Assembly (NCBI GenBank): GCA_947363565.1
Contig: CANAPP010000028.1
Coordinates: 1-41,342 of the forward strand
Source: an uncultured Lachnospiraceae bacterium
GTDB taxonomy: Bacteria; Bacillota; Clostridia; Lachnospirales; Lachnospiraceae
Direction: 5' to 3'
Length of the DNA stretch: 41,342 bases
Made by a program: the position numbers and the translations under genes
In this document: positions 16,233 through 25,444 of the stretch, piece by piece
Numbering within the stretch: the stretch's first letter is position 1
How the letters are laid out: each line of letters opens with the position of its first letter
The notes under the pieces: model-generated
What the model saw: the letters and a program-made list of their open reading frames with translations, nothing else
Database searches by the model: none
What the model was told of the DNA's origin: nothing

Positions 16233-17306
16233 TTAGTATTTACGTCCGTCGATAACTTCCTGAGTTACCTCTGTTACTTCGTAATCTGTTCCGTCAACTG
16301 TTACCTTTGCAACGTCTGCGCCGTGTGCGTAGATTCCTTCGTCTACATACGCGATCTTCTCAAGCTCTTCGCCGGCCTCAAGTTTCTGGATAAGCTCTGC
16401 TACACGTGGGCCGTGGAGCGGGTTACACTCTACGTTACAGATAATCTCGCCTGACAAGGTAGCCTCGATACCAGCTTTAACAGTATCGAAAGAGATAACA
16501 AGGATATCGCCGTCCGGACCAACGGTCTTTCCTGCTGCCTTGATCGCGTCGATTGCGCCGAATGCCTCGTTGTCGTTCTCGCAGTATACAACGTTGATGT
16601 TGTCATGCTGTTTTAACATGGACTCCATAACTTCCTGGCCCTTTGCCTGTGTAAACTCGCCGGTCTGCTGAGCTACGATGTTCCATCCGTACTCTTTTGC
16701 CGCGTTCTCAAGACCCTCTGTACGTCCGATCTGTGCGGATGCACCGATAGTTCCCTGGATATGTGCGATGTTCAGCTCTTTGATGCCCTTCGCGTCAGCG
16801 TATGCCTTCAGCCACTCGCAGGCCTTTGCTCCCTCAAGCTGGAAGTTACCGCCTACATAAGATACGAATAAGCTGTCATCAGATACATCTACCATACGGT
16901 CAACGGTGATTACCGGAATGTCTGCGTCCTTTGCTTCCTGAAGAACTGTATCCCATCCTGTCTCAGTAACAGGTGCCAAAACTATGTAATCAACTTCCTG
17001 CTGGATGAAGTTACGGATTGCCGTAATCTGGTTCTCCTGTTTCTGCTGTGCATCGTCGAAAATAAGCTCGTAGCCGTTCGCCTCGCTAAATGTCTCCTTC
17101 ATGGATTCGGAGTTCGCTGTACGCCAGTCAGACTCAGCGCCAACCTGTGCAAAACCAACGGTGATCACGTCGCTGCCGCCCTCGGAGCCGCCCTCATCGG
17201 AACCGCCGTCGGAAGAAGAGCTGCTGTTGCCGCCTCCGCCGCATCCTACTACAAGTGCTGCAACCATTGCCGTAGCCATCAAAGCTGCAATTAATTTTCT
17301 TTTCAT
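16233..17306 (-). CDS. ytfQ: Sugar-binding lipoprotein of an ABC importer (YtfQ type)
   Basis: 357 residues. The N-terminus is a lipoprotein signal, with the lipobox ending at Cys22 (ALVVGC), followed by a Gly/Ser/Asp-rich linker to about residue 47. The rest is a type I periplasmic-binding fold: VGFAQVGAESDWRTANSE, QQEVDYIVLAPVTETGWD and VISFDTVKAGIEA match the YtfQ branch (GAESDWR is typical). It catches sugar outside the cell for the following ATPase and permeases. AAAGGAGG precedes the ATG. A 127-base gap to the ATPase gene is common in such operons because the binding protein is made in excess. Confidence 0.92.
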   Translation of the reverse strand: MKRKLIAALMATAMVAALVVGCGGGGNSSSSSDGGSDEGGSEGGSDVITVGFAQVGAESDWRTANSESMKETFSEANGYELIFDDAQQKQENQITAIRNFIQQEVDYIVLAPVTETGWDTVLQEAKDADIPVITVDRMVDVSDDSLFVSYVGGNFQLEGAKACEWLKAYADAKGIKELNIAHIQGTIGASAQIGRTEGLENAAKEYGWNIVAQQTGEFTQAKGQEVMESMLKQHDNINVVYCENDNEAFGAIDAIKAAGKTVGPDGDILVISFDTVKAGIEATLSGEIICNVECNPLHGPRVAELIQKLEAGEELEKIAYVDEGIYAHGADVAKVTVDGTDYEVTEVTQEVIDGRKY

Positions 17307-17446
17307 GTCTTATCCTCCTTTTTCTCTCGATCAACTTCGTGTCAATCATGTTGGTAATATATTAAGATAATATGAACAAATAATAAACAGAGTTTCATTT
17401 CCAGTTTTTACATTTTTTTATGATTTTCCTGATAAAGTTAGTTTTT

Positions 17447-18931
17447 TTACACAAAAGGTTGAATATTTTCCGCTCTGATCAAAACCGTCACTTCCGTACC
17501 TGCTTCCGGGCTGCTTATATAAGACAATCCGTATTCCTTTCCGTAATAATGGCGTATTCTCTGATTGACATTGATCACTCCGAAGCTGTTTACATTATTA
17601 TCCGGCTTTTCCTTCTGCATGTTGCCGCGCAGTTCCTCAAGCCTTGCCGCCGTCATCCCTTTTCCGTTGTCTTTCACCTTAAAGATCATATTTTCCCCGT
17701 TTTTTTCACCGGTAATCCGTATCAGTCCCTTACCCCTCTTATTTTTGATGCCGTGATAGAGTGCATTTTCCACTAAAGGCTGCAAGGTGAGCTTAGGCAA
17801 TACAAATCCGCGCAGTTCGTCACTGATCTCTATCTCATAATCTAAAATATCCTGGTAGCGGAACTGCTGGATCTCCAGGTAACTCTTAATATGGGATTCT
17901 TCCTCCTCGACAGTAATAAAATCCCTGCCTTTACTCAACGTAGTCCGAAAGAAGCTCGAGAGCGCGGTCACCATATTGACAACCTCCTCTGTCTTGTGCT
18001 CCTCCGCCAGCCAGACAATAGTATCAAGCGTATTGTATAAGAAGTGCGGGTTAATCTGCGCCTGTAAAAGCTTTGTCTCGGTAAGATGTAAGTTTATCTG
18101 CTGCTCCTTGATATCCTCTACCAGTGTGCCGATCTCTTCCGTCATCTCGTTAAAGCTTCGGGAAAGCACAGCAATCTCATCCATATCCGCCGTCCGCGTC
18201 CGCACGGAGAAATCTCCTTCCGCAACCTTCTCCGTCATATCACAAAGCTCCCGGATCGGCACCGTAATGCTTCCTGTCGCCCGTATGGTCATATAGCCTG
18301 CCACTAATATCGCGAACACCGATACCATGCCGCAGACCATAAAGCTCTGCCGTGTCCTGACATCCAGCGCCTTCCTTACATTTTCGTAATTGGTTGTTTC
18401 TATATAAATGTAATCCTGGATTCCCTCACGGATCAATGTAGTCAGATTTTTGATATTACGGTCAAAATACTCCATCTGCTCCTGGTACATCCAGTCGCCG
18501 TTCTTTCCCGCTTCCAGCGTCTCCACACATTTTTCCAGGGAGCGGAGCGTATTCTTCACCCGCTTGATCCGGTTGCGGCTGCTGCCAACCGTCGCCCACT
18601 CAGACATCCGGTCACATGCCCGCTCCATCTCATCAATATATTTGTACGGGTTTACCGTGACATAACCGTTGACAAGCAGCTTGCCATCCTCAAGCTCTTC
18701 AACGCTCTTCTGGTTGATCACCGCCAGGTACATACTGTAGTCGATGCGCCCTTTAAAATCCTGCGTATATTGGTTGGCATATACAATGTTGTGGGTAATC
18801 TCACTGTATGCGTCTGTGGCATTGGACAGTGAGATCAGAAGATAGATCATCACAAAAAGCATAGGCATGAACACTGTCAGGGAAATCATGATCAGCCGCT
18901 GATTCAACGATGCTTTTAAGTAATTTTTCAT
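17447..18931 (-). CDS. Membrane sensor histidine kinase, YesM type
   Basis: 494 residues from the ATG at 18931; the open frame upstream overlaps the response-regulator gene and has no support. A first membrane helix spans about 12-35, an extracytoplasmic helical sensor region 36-195, and a second helix 197-217. A HAMP domain follows (218-270), then the His_kinase/YesM segment with phospho-acceptor His296 in QINPHFLYNTLD, and a HATPase domain with LVENALYHGIKN and VKDNGKGM. It starts four bases after the response-regulator stop and precedes ytfQ, so it probably senses a sugar outside the cell, perhaps through the binding protein. Confidence 0.93.
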   Translation of the reverse strand: MKNYLKASLNQRLIMISLTVFMPMLFVMIYLLISLSNATDAYSEITHNIVYANQYTQDFKGRIDYSMYLAVINQKSVEELEDGKLLVNGYVTVNPYKYIDEMERACDRMSEWATVGSSRNRIKRVKNTLRSLEKCVETLEAGKNGDWMYQEQMEYFDRNIKNLTTLIREGIQDYIYIETTNYENVRKALDVRTRQSFMVCGMVSVFAILVAGYMTIRATGSITVPIRELCDMTEKVAEGDFSVRTRTADMDEIAVLSRSFNEMTEEIGTLVEDIKEQQINLHLTETKLLQAQINPHFLYNTLDTIVWLAEEHKTEEVVNMVTALSSFFRTTLSKGRDFITVEEEESHIKSYLEIQQFRYQDILDYEIEISDELRGFVLPKLTLQPLVENALYHGIKNKRGKGLIRITGEKNGENMIFKVKDNGKGMTAARLEELRGNMQKEKPDNNVNSFGVINVNQRIRHYYGKEYGLSYISSPEAGTEVTVLIRAENIQPFV

Positions 18932-18935
18932 ATTC

Positions 18936-20558
18936 CTATTCCTTTCCCCGTGCGCGGTAATCCTTCGGGGAGCACCCTTGGGTTTTCTTGAATAAATAGC
19001 TGAAATAATGGGGATCCTTATACCCCACCTCATAGCCAATCTCTGAAGTCTTCATGGATGAACACATCAGAAGCTCCTTCGCCTTTTCCATCCGGATCTG
19101 GGTGAGATACTCCACAAAGGTCTTCCCCATCTCTCTGCTGAATATGGAGCTAAAATAGCTCGGACTCATCCCCACACCTGCGGCGACTGTGTTAAGCGAT
19201 ATCTCCTCGGACATATACGTGCCCTCAATGCGCTCCTTCGCTGCCTCAATGATATCCGAATACCTCCGTCCGCTGACCGTATCCCGAAGCTCAATCGCCC
19301 GTGAGAGGAACTTCTGCATATATTCCTTCATCTCTTTTGCTGTATGTATGCTCTGGATGGCGGTCTTGAAGCTTTCCGCCTCCGCCTGAAAATCTTCATC
19401 GGAAATCCCCATCTTCTCGCAGAAGGACATGATGACAATGTACACATCCATAACAATGTAGTGCCGCATCAACAGAGATTTAAAATTCCCCTCCGGCATC
19501 TCCCTCATATACGCTTCCGTAAAACGCATAGTTTCCTCCTGCGTTCCGTTATTCAGGAATTTCTCCACCGACTCCCGTGTCCGCTCTATCTCCCCAAACT
19601 CCCGAACTTCAAAATCGCCTGGTTCCTGCATGTTTTTCAGCTCATTTACCCTCATGATACAGCTATGCCTGCTTAAAAATCTGCCGGAAAATGCATGGTC
19701 TGCATCGGAAAAAGACTTCGGAAGCTCCCGAAGACGCATCACCGGACTTCCAATCCCTCCAAAATATTCAATCCCCTTGTAACTTTCCATCATTTGTTCG
19801 ATCCGTTTCGCCAGGCGCTCCACTTTCTGCTCCATCTGCTCTTCATCCTCCGCCGTCAGCAAAAACGCCCAGCCGTCAATCCCTCTCTGGAAAATGCAGA
19901 TATACGGGATCTTCCCGATCATCTCCTCCAGGCACTCACATGCGTCCACCATCAAATCAGAATACCCCTGGACTCCGATATCACTGTATATTTTAAATAA
20001 TATGATCTGGTATACATGGGCGCTGAGATTCATGCCATATTGCCTGCCAAAGTCAATGGCCTCCGCCGTAGAAAGCGTTCCCGAGATAAGCTGTCCAAAA
20101 AGCTTTAGTTTTTCATGCTCCGTATTCTCTTTCATATCTTCGGCATACCGTTTAAGTAATTCCCGCTCTTCCTTCTCCTGCCGGATCAGGGAACTGACGC
20201 CCTTTAACGATTCCAAAAGCTTTGATGCGCTCACCGGCTTTAGGAGATACTCTGTGACGCCCAGCCGGATTGCTTCTTTTGCATAATCAAACTCGTCATA
20301 ACCGCTTAAGATCAGTATACGGATGTCCGGAAGTTCCTGCCTTACCAGACGGCTTAGCTCAAGCCCGTCCATAAACGGCATGCGGATATCCGTGATCAGG
20401 ATGTCCGGCCTCTCCTTTAAGATCATCGGGTAGGCAAGCTCCCCGTCACTGGCCTCGCCTACAAATTTATAACCTTCCTTCTCCCACTCTATACTGTTTT
20501 TAATCCCATTTCTTATGACAATCTCGTCTTCCACAAGAAAAATCTTAATCTTCTCCAT
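18936..20558 (-). CDS. Response regulator with AraC-type DNA-binding domain, YesN type
   Basis: 540 residues from the ATG at 20558 (AGGTGAG five bases before). Residues 1-120 are a receiver domain with acidic pocket Glu10-Asp11, phospho-acceptor Asp57 in ILITDIRMPFMDG and the Lys of EYLLKPVSASKLL. The middle 300 residues are a linker region of unknown role, and the last 100 residues are an AraC-type double helix-turn-helix (VGMSPSYFSSIFSREMGKTF, VGYKDPHYFSYLFKKTQG). It pairs with the kinase gene directly after it and likely activates the transporter operon. Confidence 0.93.
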   Translation of the reverse strand: MEKIKIFLVEDEIVIRNGIKNSIEWEKEGYKFVGEASDGELAYPMILKERPDILITDIRMPFMDGLELSRLVRQELPDIRILILSGYDEFDYAKEAIRLGVTEYLLKPVSASKLLESLKGVSSLIRQEKEERELLKRYAEDMKENTEHEKLKLFGQLISGTLSTAEAIDFGRQYGMNLSAHVYQIILFKIYSDIGVQGYSDLMVDACECLEEMIGKIPYICIFQRGIDGWAFLLTAEDEEQMEQKVERLAKRIEQMMESYKGIEYFGGIGSPVMRLRELPKSFSDADHAFSGRFLSRHSCIMRVNELKNMQEPGDFEVREFGEIERTRESVEKFLNNGTQEETMRFTEAYMREMPEGNFKSLLMRHYIVMDVYIVIMSFCEKMGISDEDFQAEAESFKTAIQSIHTAKEMKEYMQKFLSRAIELRDTVSGRRYSDIIEAAKERIEGTYMSEEISLNTVAAGVGMSPSYFSSIFSREMGKTFVEYLTQIRMEKAKELLMCSSMKTSEIGYEVGYKDPHYFSYLFKKTQGCSPKDYRARGKE

Positions 20559-20666
20559 ACATCTCACCTGCCTGTTCTTTTTCCATATTTATATAATACT
20601 TGTTTTTCTGTTTCAGGAAATTTGTTTTTTTATTACATCGGTTGAATTTCTTTTGATAATACAAAA

Positions 20667-20724
20667 ACCTTATTATATAAAATATGCCAGCTCAATATTC
20701 CCAACATATATTATATAATAAGGT
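20667..20724. terminator. Bidirectional terminator after nrdG
   Basis: ACCTTATTATATA (20667-20679) pairs exactly with TATATAATAAGGT (20712-20724). The plus side continues CTTTTTCTTTG and the minus side TTTTTGTATT. It ends the nrdD-nrdG transcript before the two-component genes. Confidence 0.75.
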
Positions 20725-20750
20725 CTTTTTCTTTGTCGTTGCCTGCACAT

Positions 20751-21266
20751 TTATGAATCATACAATCTTCCTGCGTCCCTGCCGCCTTCAAGCTGTATCA
20801 CCCGCTGGTTTCTGCTCCCTCTGAACTTTAAGGTAATATCCCTTTGTTCCTCGATAAACGGGCCATCTACCAATACATCTAAATACGACAGCATCTCATC
20901 TGTTACTTCCGTATATGCCCTGCCTCCTTTTACCATATCCACATCAAAAATATATCCCGAATAGCTCCAGATGTCCTTCTCCGGAAGCTCTTTCCGTACT
21001 CTTCTTAACAGCTTCACTAACTCTCTCTGGTTCTCCGGTTCGAAAGGCTCTCCGCCAAGGAGGGTAAGCCCCTGGATGTAATCTGGGGACAGCAGGCGGA
21101 TAATGGTATCCTCCGTCTCCTTTGTATACGGTTTCCCAAAAGCAAAATCCCACGTCTTGGCATTAAAGCAGCCCTTGCAATGGTGGCGGCAGCCCGACAC
21201 GAACAGGCTTACTCTTACACCGGGGCCATCTGCAATGTCACATTCTTTTATATTCCCATAATTCAT
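20751..21266 (-). CDS. nrdG: Anaerobic ribonucleotide reductase activating protein
   Basis: 171 residues from the ATG at 21266 (GAGGA seven bases upstream; the ATG at 21272 is too close to it). It is a radical-SAM enzyme that puts the glycyl radical on NrdD. The iron-sulfur cluster Cys residues are Cys26, Cys30 and Cys33 (SGCRHHCKGCFN), and the SAM-binding glycine motif is LLGGEPF. The N-terminal DIADGPGVRVSLFVSGC is typical for NrdG. It is the second gene of the nrdD-nrdG operon. Confidence 0.96.
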   Translation of the reverse strand: MNYGNIKECDIADGPGVRVSLFVSGCRHHCKGCFNAKTWDFAFGKPYTKETEDTIIRLLSPDYIQGLTLLGGEPFEPENQRELVKLLRRVRKELPEKDIWSYSGYIFDVDMVKGGRAYTEVTDEMLSYLDVLVDGPFIEEQRDITLKFRGSRNQRVIQLEGGRDAGRLYDS

Positions 21267-21285
21267 ATCCATTCCTCATTGATAA

Positions 21286-21329
21286 AGAAATACACGCCCT
21301 GAGCTGTCTATCTCACAGCGTGTATTTCT
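21286..21329 (-). terminator. Hairpin between nrdD and nrdG
   Basis: AGAAATACACGC (21286-21297) pairs perfectly with GCGTGTATTTCT (21318-21329). On the minus strand the stem runs into TTTATC, so it may act as a partial terminator or a processing signal that lowers nrdG relative to nrdD. Confidence 0.6.
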
Positions 21330-21345
21330 ATCTGAAAATCAATTT

Positions 21346-23529
21346 CTACAGATGCAGCACTCTGTCTTTGATCTCCTGCGTCCTTCCCTGGTTCCAGAAC
21401 TGTGTCCCGATATACCCGCAGGTCCTTCTTGCCACAAACATATGGTTCTGGTCGCGGTTGCCGCAGTTCGGGCACTCCCACACGAGCTTTCCTGCCTCGT
21501 CCTCCTTGATCAGGATCTCTCCGCTATATCCGCAGGACTCGCAGAAATCACTCTTCGTATTCAACTCCGCGTACATGATATTATCATAAATAAACCGCAT
21601 CACGGAGATGACCGCCGGGATATTATTCTGCATATTCGGAACTTCTACGTAGCTGATAGCGCCGCCCGGCGACAGCTTCTGGAAATCCGCTTCAAACTTC
21701 AACTTGCTGAACGCGTCGATCTCCTCCGACACATGGACATGGTAGCTGTTGGTGATATAATTCTTATCCGTAACACCCTCGATGATGCCGAAGCGCTTCT
21801 GCAGACACTTCGCAAATTTGTACGTGGTCGACTCCATCGGCGTCCCGTATACGGAATAGCTGATATTCTCCGCCGCCTTCCACTCCTTACATTTATCATT
21901 GAGCCGCTGCATAACCGACAAGGCAAATGGTCTTGCCTCCGGGTCGGTGTGGGATTTGCCCATCATCCGCACGCACATCTCGTAAAGCCCCGCATAGCCA
22001 AGGGAAATGGTCGAATACCCGTTATACAGAAGCTTATCGATCGGCTCGCCCTTCTTAAGCCTTGCCAGAGCGCCGTTCTGCCACAGGATCGGAGCCACAT
22101 CAGATATGGTCCCGAGAAGTCTCTCGTGGCGGCACCTAAGCGCCCGGTGGCACAGCTCCAGCCGCTCATCCAGGATCTTCCAGAACTTATCCATATCGCC
22201 CTCGGACGAACATGCCACATCAACAAGATTGATGGTGACAACTCCCTGGTTGAACCTGCCGTAGAACTTATGGCTTCCGTCCTCATTTCTCTGGGAATCC
22301 TCGACGGTAAGGAAGGACCGGCAGCCCATGCAGGTATACACCTCACCCTGCTTCAGCTCCTTCATGATCTTTGCCGAGATATAATCCGGCACCATCCGCT
22401 TCGCCGTGCATCTCGCCGCAAGCTCGGTCAGGTACCAATATCTGGAATCCGACGCCACATTATCCTCATCAAGTACATAGATCAGCTTCGGGAATGCCGG
22501 CGTGATCCACACACCCGCCTCATTCTTCACTCCCTGCATCCGCTGGATCAGCACTTCTTCGATAATCATCGCCAGGTCTTCCCTTATCTGTCCCTCTTCT
22601 ACCTCATCCAGATACATAAATATCGTTACAAATGGAGCCTGGCCGTTACAGGTCATCAGCGTGATCAACTGGTACTGGATCGTCTGGATGCCGCTCTTGA
22701 TCTCCTCGCGCAGCCTTCTCTCCGTAACCCGGTCGATGATATCCTCATCCATGCTCTCCCGGCAGTCCATTCTTTCCTCAACAACCGAACTGCGTATCTT
22801 TTTTCTGCTGATATCTACAAAAGGAGCCAAGTGCGCCAGTGAAAATGACTGGCCGCCGTACTGATTGCTGGCAACCTGGGCAACAATCTGCGTAGCCACA
22901 TTACAAGCGGTGGAAAAGCTGTGGGGCTTCTCGATCATCGTCTCGCTGATGACCGTACCATTCTGCAGCATATCCTCCAGGTTGATCAGATCGCAGTTAT
23001 GCTCCTTCTGCGCAAAGTAATCCGAATCATGGAAATGGATGATCCCCGCCTCATGTGCCTGCACAACTTCCTCCGGGAGAAGTACACGCTTTGACAGATC
23101 CTTGCTCACCTCGCCGGCCATATAATCCCGCTGCGTGGAATTGATGACCGGATTTTTATTGGAATTCTCCTGGTTCACCTCTTCATTCAGATGCTCGATC
23201 AACGCGAGGATACCGTTGTCCGTCGTGTTGGACTTACGGGTCAGCTCCCGTTTATAGCGGTAACGGACATACTTCTGCGCCACCTCATAGCCTCTCATCT
23301 CCATGATGCCCGTTTCTACCATATCCTGGATATCCTCCACATGAACGGCATGCCTCATCTCCTGGACCTTCTGGGCGATCGTATCCGCGATCGCGATCAC
23401 CTGATACTCGTTCATCTGGTGAAGCTTATCCACTTCCCGGTTCGCTGCCCGGATCGCATTGACTATCTTATCCAAATTAAAGGTTACTTCCTCGCCGTTG
23501 CGCTTAATTACGTTAGTTTTTACTTCCAT
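21346..23529 (-). CDS. nrdD: Anaerobic (class III) ribonucleoside-triphosphate reductase
   Basis: 727 residues from the ATG at 23529; a GTG at 23535 is a possible alternative. It reduces ribonucleoside triphosphates to deoxynucleotides without oxygen. Residues 1-95 are an ATP-cone regulatory domain (VIKRNGEEVTFNLDKI). The barrel body follows. Near the C-terminus is a zinc site of two Cys pairs (CESCGYSG and CPNCGN) and the glycyl radical at about Gly705 in RRTCGYIGTQFW. It is first in the operon with nrdG, and NrdR-like boxes overlap its leader. Confidence 0.97.
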   Translation of the reverse strand: MEVKTNVIKRNGEEVTFNLDKIVNAIRAANREVDKLHQMNEYQVIAIADTIAQKVQEMRHAVHVEDIQDMVETGIMEMRGYEVAQKYVRYRYKRELTRKSNTTDNGILALIEHLNEEVNQENSNKNPVINSTQRDYMAGEVSKDLSKRVLLPEEVVQAHEAGIIHFHDSDYFAQKEHNCDLINLEDMLQNGTVISETMIEKPHSFSTACNVATQIVAQVASNQYGGQSFSLAHLAPFVDISRKKIRSSVVEERMDCRESMDEDIIDRVTERRLREEIKSGIQTIQYQLITLMTCNGQAPFVTIFMYLDEVEEGQIREDLAMIIEEVLIQRMQGVKNEAGVWITPAFPKLIYVLDEDNVASDSRYWYLTELAARCTAKRMVPDYISAKIMKELKQGEVYTCMGCRSFLTVEDSQRNEDGSHKFYGRFNQGVVTINLVDVACSSEGDMDKFWKILDERLELCHRALRCRHERLLGTISDVAPILWQNGALARLKKGEPIDKLLYNGYSTISLGYAGLYEMCVRMMGKSHTDPEARPFALSVMQRLNDKCKEWKAAENISYSVYGTPMESTTYKFAKCLQKRFGIIEGVTDKNYITNSYHVHVSEEIDAFSKLKFEADFQKLSPGGAISYVEVPNMQNNIPAVISVMRFIYDNIMYAELNTKSDFCESCGYSGEILIKEDEAGKLVWECPNCGNRDQNHMFVARRTCGYIGTQFWNQGRTQEIKDRVLHL

Positions 23530-23559
23530 CTGCACTCTTAACCCCCAAAACTATATTCT

Positions 23560-23605
23560 ACAAAATATTGGTTTTCCGTTCCTTCATCCACACTATATAT
23601 TGTGG
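23560..23605. promoter_or_regulatory. Pair of NrdR-like operator boxes
   Basis: ACACTATATATTGTGG (23590-23605) is close to the NrdR box consensus. A weaker copy, ACAAAATATTGGTTTT (23560-23575), has its centre 30 bases away, about three helical turns, as is usual for paired NrdR boxes. They lie just downstream of the nrdD promoter, the right place for repression by NrdR when dATP is high. The nrdR gene itself is not in the window. Confidence 0.7.
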
Positions 23606-23614
23606 TGCCTTTCT

Positions 23615-23643
23615 ATAATACAACATAATGCAGAATTTGAAAA
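23615..23643 (-). promoter_or_regulatory. Promoter of nrdD-nrdG
   Basis: On the minus strand TTTTCA (23643-23638), a 17-base spacer and TATTAT (23620-23615) lie ten bases upstream of the first NrdR-like box. Confidence 0.55.
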
Positions 23644-23667
23644 GAGGTAATTTTATTTTTTTCTCTC

Positions 23668-24903
23668 TCAACTAAGAGGATATTTGTCTGTGAGCTGCTT
23701 TACAAGCTCCCTCGCTTTTTCTACCGCACCTTCATCCTTGATGACTATGGAAATCGCCTCCGCGATCGTCTCCATATCTTCTTCTTTCATCCCCCGGGTT
23801 GTAACTGCCGGAGTTCCAAGCCTTACGCCGCTGGTGACGAAAGGCGAGCGAGGGTCATTGGGGATAGTGTTCTTATTGCATGTGATGTGCGCCGTATCAA
23901 GGCGTTTCTCAAGCTCTTTCCCGGTGACCTCCTCCTGGCTTAAATCTACCAGCATCAGGTGGTTGTCCGTCCCGCCGGACACAATCTTTACCCCGCGGTC
24001 CATAAGGCCTTTGCAAAGCGCCTGTGCATTTTTAATGATCTGCTGCTGGTACTCCTTGAATTCCGGCTGGAGCGCCTCCTTAAAGCAGACCGCCTTCCCC
24101 GCGATCACATGCTCTAACGGACCGCCCTGGGTTCCCGGGAATACCGCCTTGTTAAAGTTAAACTTCTCCGCCGCCTCGCTGTTGCAAAGAATCATGCCGC
24201 CTCTCGGCCCCCGCAGCGTTTTGTGGGTCGTCGTGGTCACCACGTCCGCATAGGGAATCGGGCTTGGGTGAAGTCCTGCCGCCACAAGTCCGGCGATGTG
24301 CGCCATATCTACCATCAGATATGCCCCCACCTCGTCTGCAATCTCCCGGAAACGCTTAAAGTCGATGGTCCTGGCATATGCGCTGGCTCCGGCGATGATA
24401 AGCTTTGGCCTCTCCTTAAGCGCCGTCTCCCGGACTGCGTCGTAGTCAATCACGCCCTCGTCATTTACCCCGTAAAAGGACGTCTCAAAATAAGAACCGG
24501 ATAAGTTCACCGGAGAACCATGAGTCAGATGCCCGCCGTGGTCAAGGTTCATGCCAAGAATCTTATCCCCTGGTTTCAGCATGGCAAAGAACACCGCCAT
24601 ATTCGCCTGGGCGCCGGAATGGGGCTGTACGTTGGCATAGTCGCAGCCGAACAGCTTTTTCGCCCGCTCCCTTGCCAAATCCTCCACCACGTCCACGCAC
24701 TGGCATCCGCCGTAATAGCGTTTCCCCGGATACCCTTCCGCGTACTTGTTCGTCAAAGGGCTGCCCATAGCCGCCATCACTGCCTTGCTCACCCAGTTCT
24801 CCGACGCGATCAGCTCGATATGGGAATCCTGCCGCTCCATCTCATCCGTGATTGCCTGGGCAATCTCCGGGTCCGCCTGTTTAATCTCATCAAATGTATA
24901 CAT
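23668..24903 (-). CDS. glyA: Serine hydroxymethyltransferase
   Basis: 411 residues from the ATG at 24903, six bases after AGGAGG; an ATG at 24909 is too close. It transfers the hydroxymethyl group of serine to tetrahydrofolate, giving glycine and methylene-THF. The family landmarks are [10 protein letters not shown] (30-39), [15 protein letters not shown] (52-66), [23 protein letters not shown] and the PLP-binding Lys228 in [14 protein letters not shown]. It is a single-gene unit; an extended -10 promoter (TTTCCA, 17 bases, TGATAAGAT, minus strand near 25015-25045) is possible upstream. Confidence 0.97.
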   Translation of the reverse strand: MYTFDEIKQADPEIAQAITDEMERQDSHIELIASENWVSKAVMAAMGSPLTNKYAEGYPGKRYYGGCQCVDVVEDLARERAKKLFGCDYANVQPHSGAQANMAVFFAMLKPGDKILGMNLDHGGHLTHGSPVNLSGSYFETSFYGVNDEGVIDYDAVRETALKERPKLIIAGASAYARTIDFKRFREIADEVGAYLMVDMAHIAGLVAAGLHPSPIPYADVVTTTTHKTLRGPRGGMILCNSEAAEKFNFNKAVFPGTQGGPLEHVIAGKAVCFKEALQPEFKEYQQQIIKNAQALCKGLMDRGVKIVSGGTDNHLMLVDLSQEEVTGKELEKRLDTAHITCNKNTIPNDPRSPFVTSGVRLGTPAVTTRGMKEEDMETIAEAISIVIKDEGAVEKARELVKQLTDKYPLS

Positions 24904-24979
24904 GCTCATCCTCCTTTGTGCCAGACTGCCCGGTAGGTGTCGGACAATCTGCGCGTGATTCTTTATATTTATACGACAT
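24890..24979 (-). CDS. Possible 29-codon leader ORF overlapping the glyA start
   Basis: On the minus strand an ATG at 24979 follows AAAAGGGG at seven bases. The frame ([18 protein letters not shown] at the start) runs through the glyA ribosome binding site and stops at 24890, 14 bases inside glyA. The overlap would allow its translation to influence glyA. It could also be chance; no family is recognised. The remaining gap to 25158 shows no other gene. Confidence 0.25.
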   Translation of the reverse strand: MSYKYKESRADCPTPTGQSGTKEDEHVYI

Positions 24980-25158
24980 AGTAATGCCCCTTTTGACGGG
25001 GGGTAATACAGCTATCTTATCACACTTTTTCCGGGGTGGAAAGCCTAAAAATATCCTCTTGCTTTTCCGGCTGTTTTTCTTTATAATTTTTACATCCAAA
25101 AATTCTGATAAATCTCTGGCGGTTCCGCCGAAGAATTCCAATGGATAGTAAGTTTTAG

Positions 25159-25188
25159 TTGCACGGAAAACAGGCTTTGTATTATACT
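25159..25188 (+). promoter_or_regulatory. Promoter-like sequence before the Rpn remnant
   Basis: TTGCAC (25159-25164), an 18-base spacer and TATACT (25183-25188). The -10 is only two bases from the AAGGAG of the following frame, so a transcript would start inside the ribosome binding site; it may be relic or serve differently. Confidence 0.35.
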
Positions 25189-25201
25189 GAAAGGAGAAAT
25201 A

Positions 25202-25442
25202 TTGACAGAAGGAAAGTTACAATGGCATCCCGCATTCGTTGCCGCACTTCATATTGAGTTCGAAAACGAGCTGGATGTCTTAGAAATCAAATCTGAGCAT
25301 CTGCTTGGCAAAAAGCCGCTGCGAGCAGGGCGAACGCCGCGCCAAGCAAATCTTCAAACTCTTCGCCATCGGCACTCCTATTGAAATAATCGCGGAAAAA
25401 TGCGGCGTCTCAACCAATAAAGTGCAACAAATACTGGAATGA
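25202..25442 (+). pseudogene. Internally deleted Rpn-family nuclease gene
   Basis: The frame starts with TTG at 25202 behind AAAGGAG. Its first 36 codons (EGKLQWHPAFVAAL, IKSEHLLGKKP) match the N-terminus of PD-(D/E)XK recombination-promoting nuclease/putative transposase (Rpn-like) proteins of Clostridia. From about 25320 the sequence jumps, in another frame, to a typical C-terminal tail of the family (GERRAKQIFKLFAIGTPIEI, GVSTNKVQQILE, stop 25440-25442). Full-length relatives are around 250-320 residues, so the catalytic middle is gone. It converges on pflA with two bases between the stop codons. Confidence 0.6.
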
Positions 25443-25444
25443 CA

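Noticed and set aside
21352-22842. Long plus-strand open frame of 496 codons opposite nrdD
   Set aside because: It is an antisense shadow of a strongly conserved gene, with His/Leu/Arg-rich composition and no recognisable motif.
24910-25158. Riboswitch upstream of glyA
   Set aside because: No glycine, SAM or THF aptamer core could be recognised by eye; only a short CCCC/GGGG hairpin is visible.
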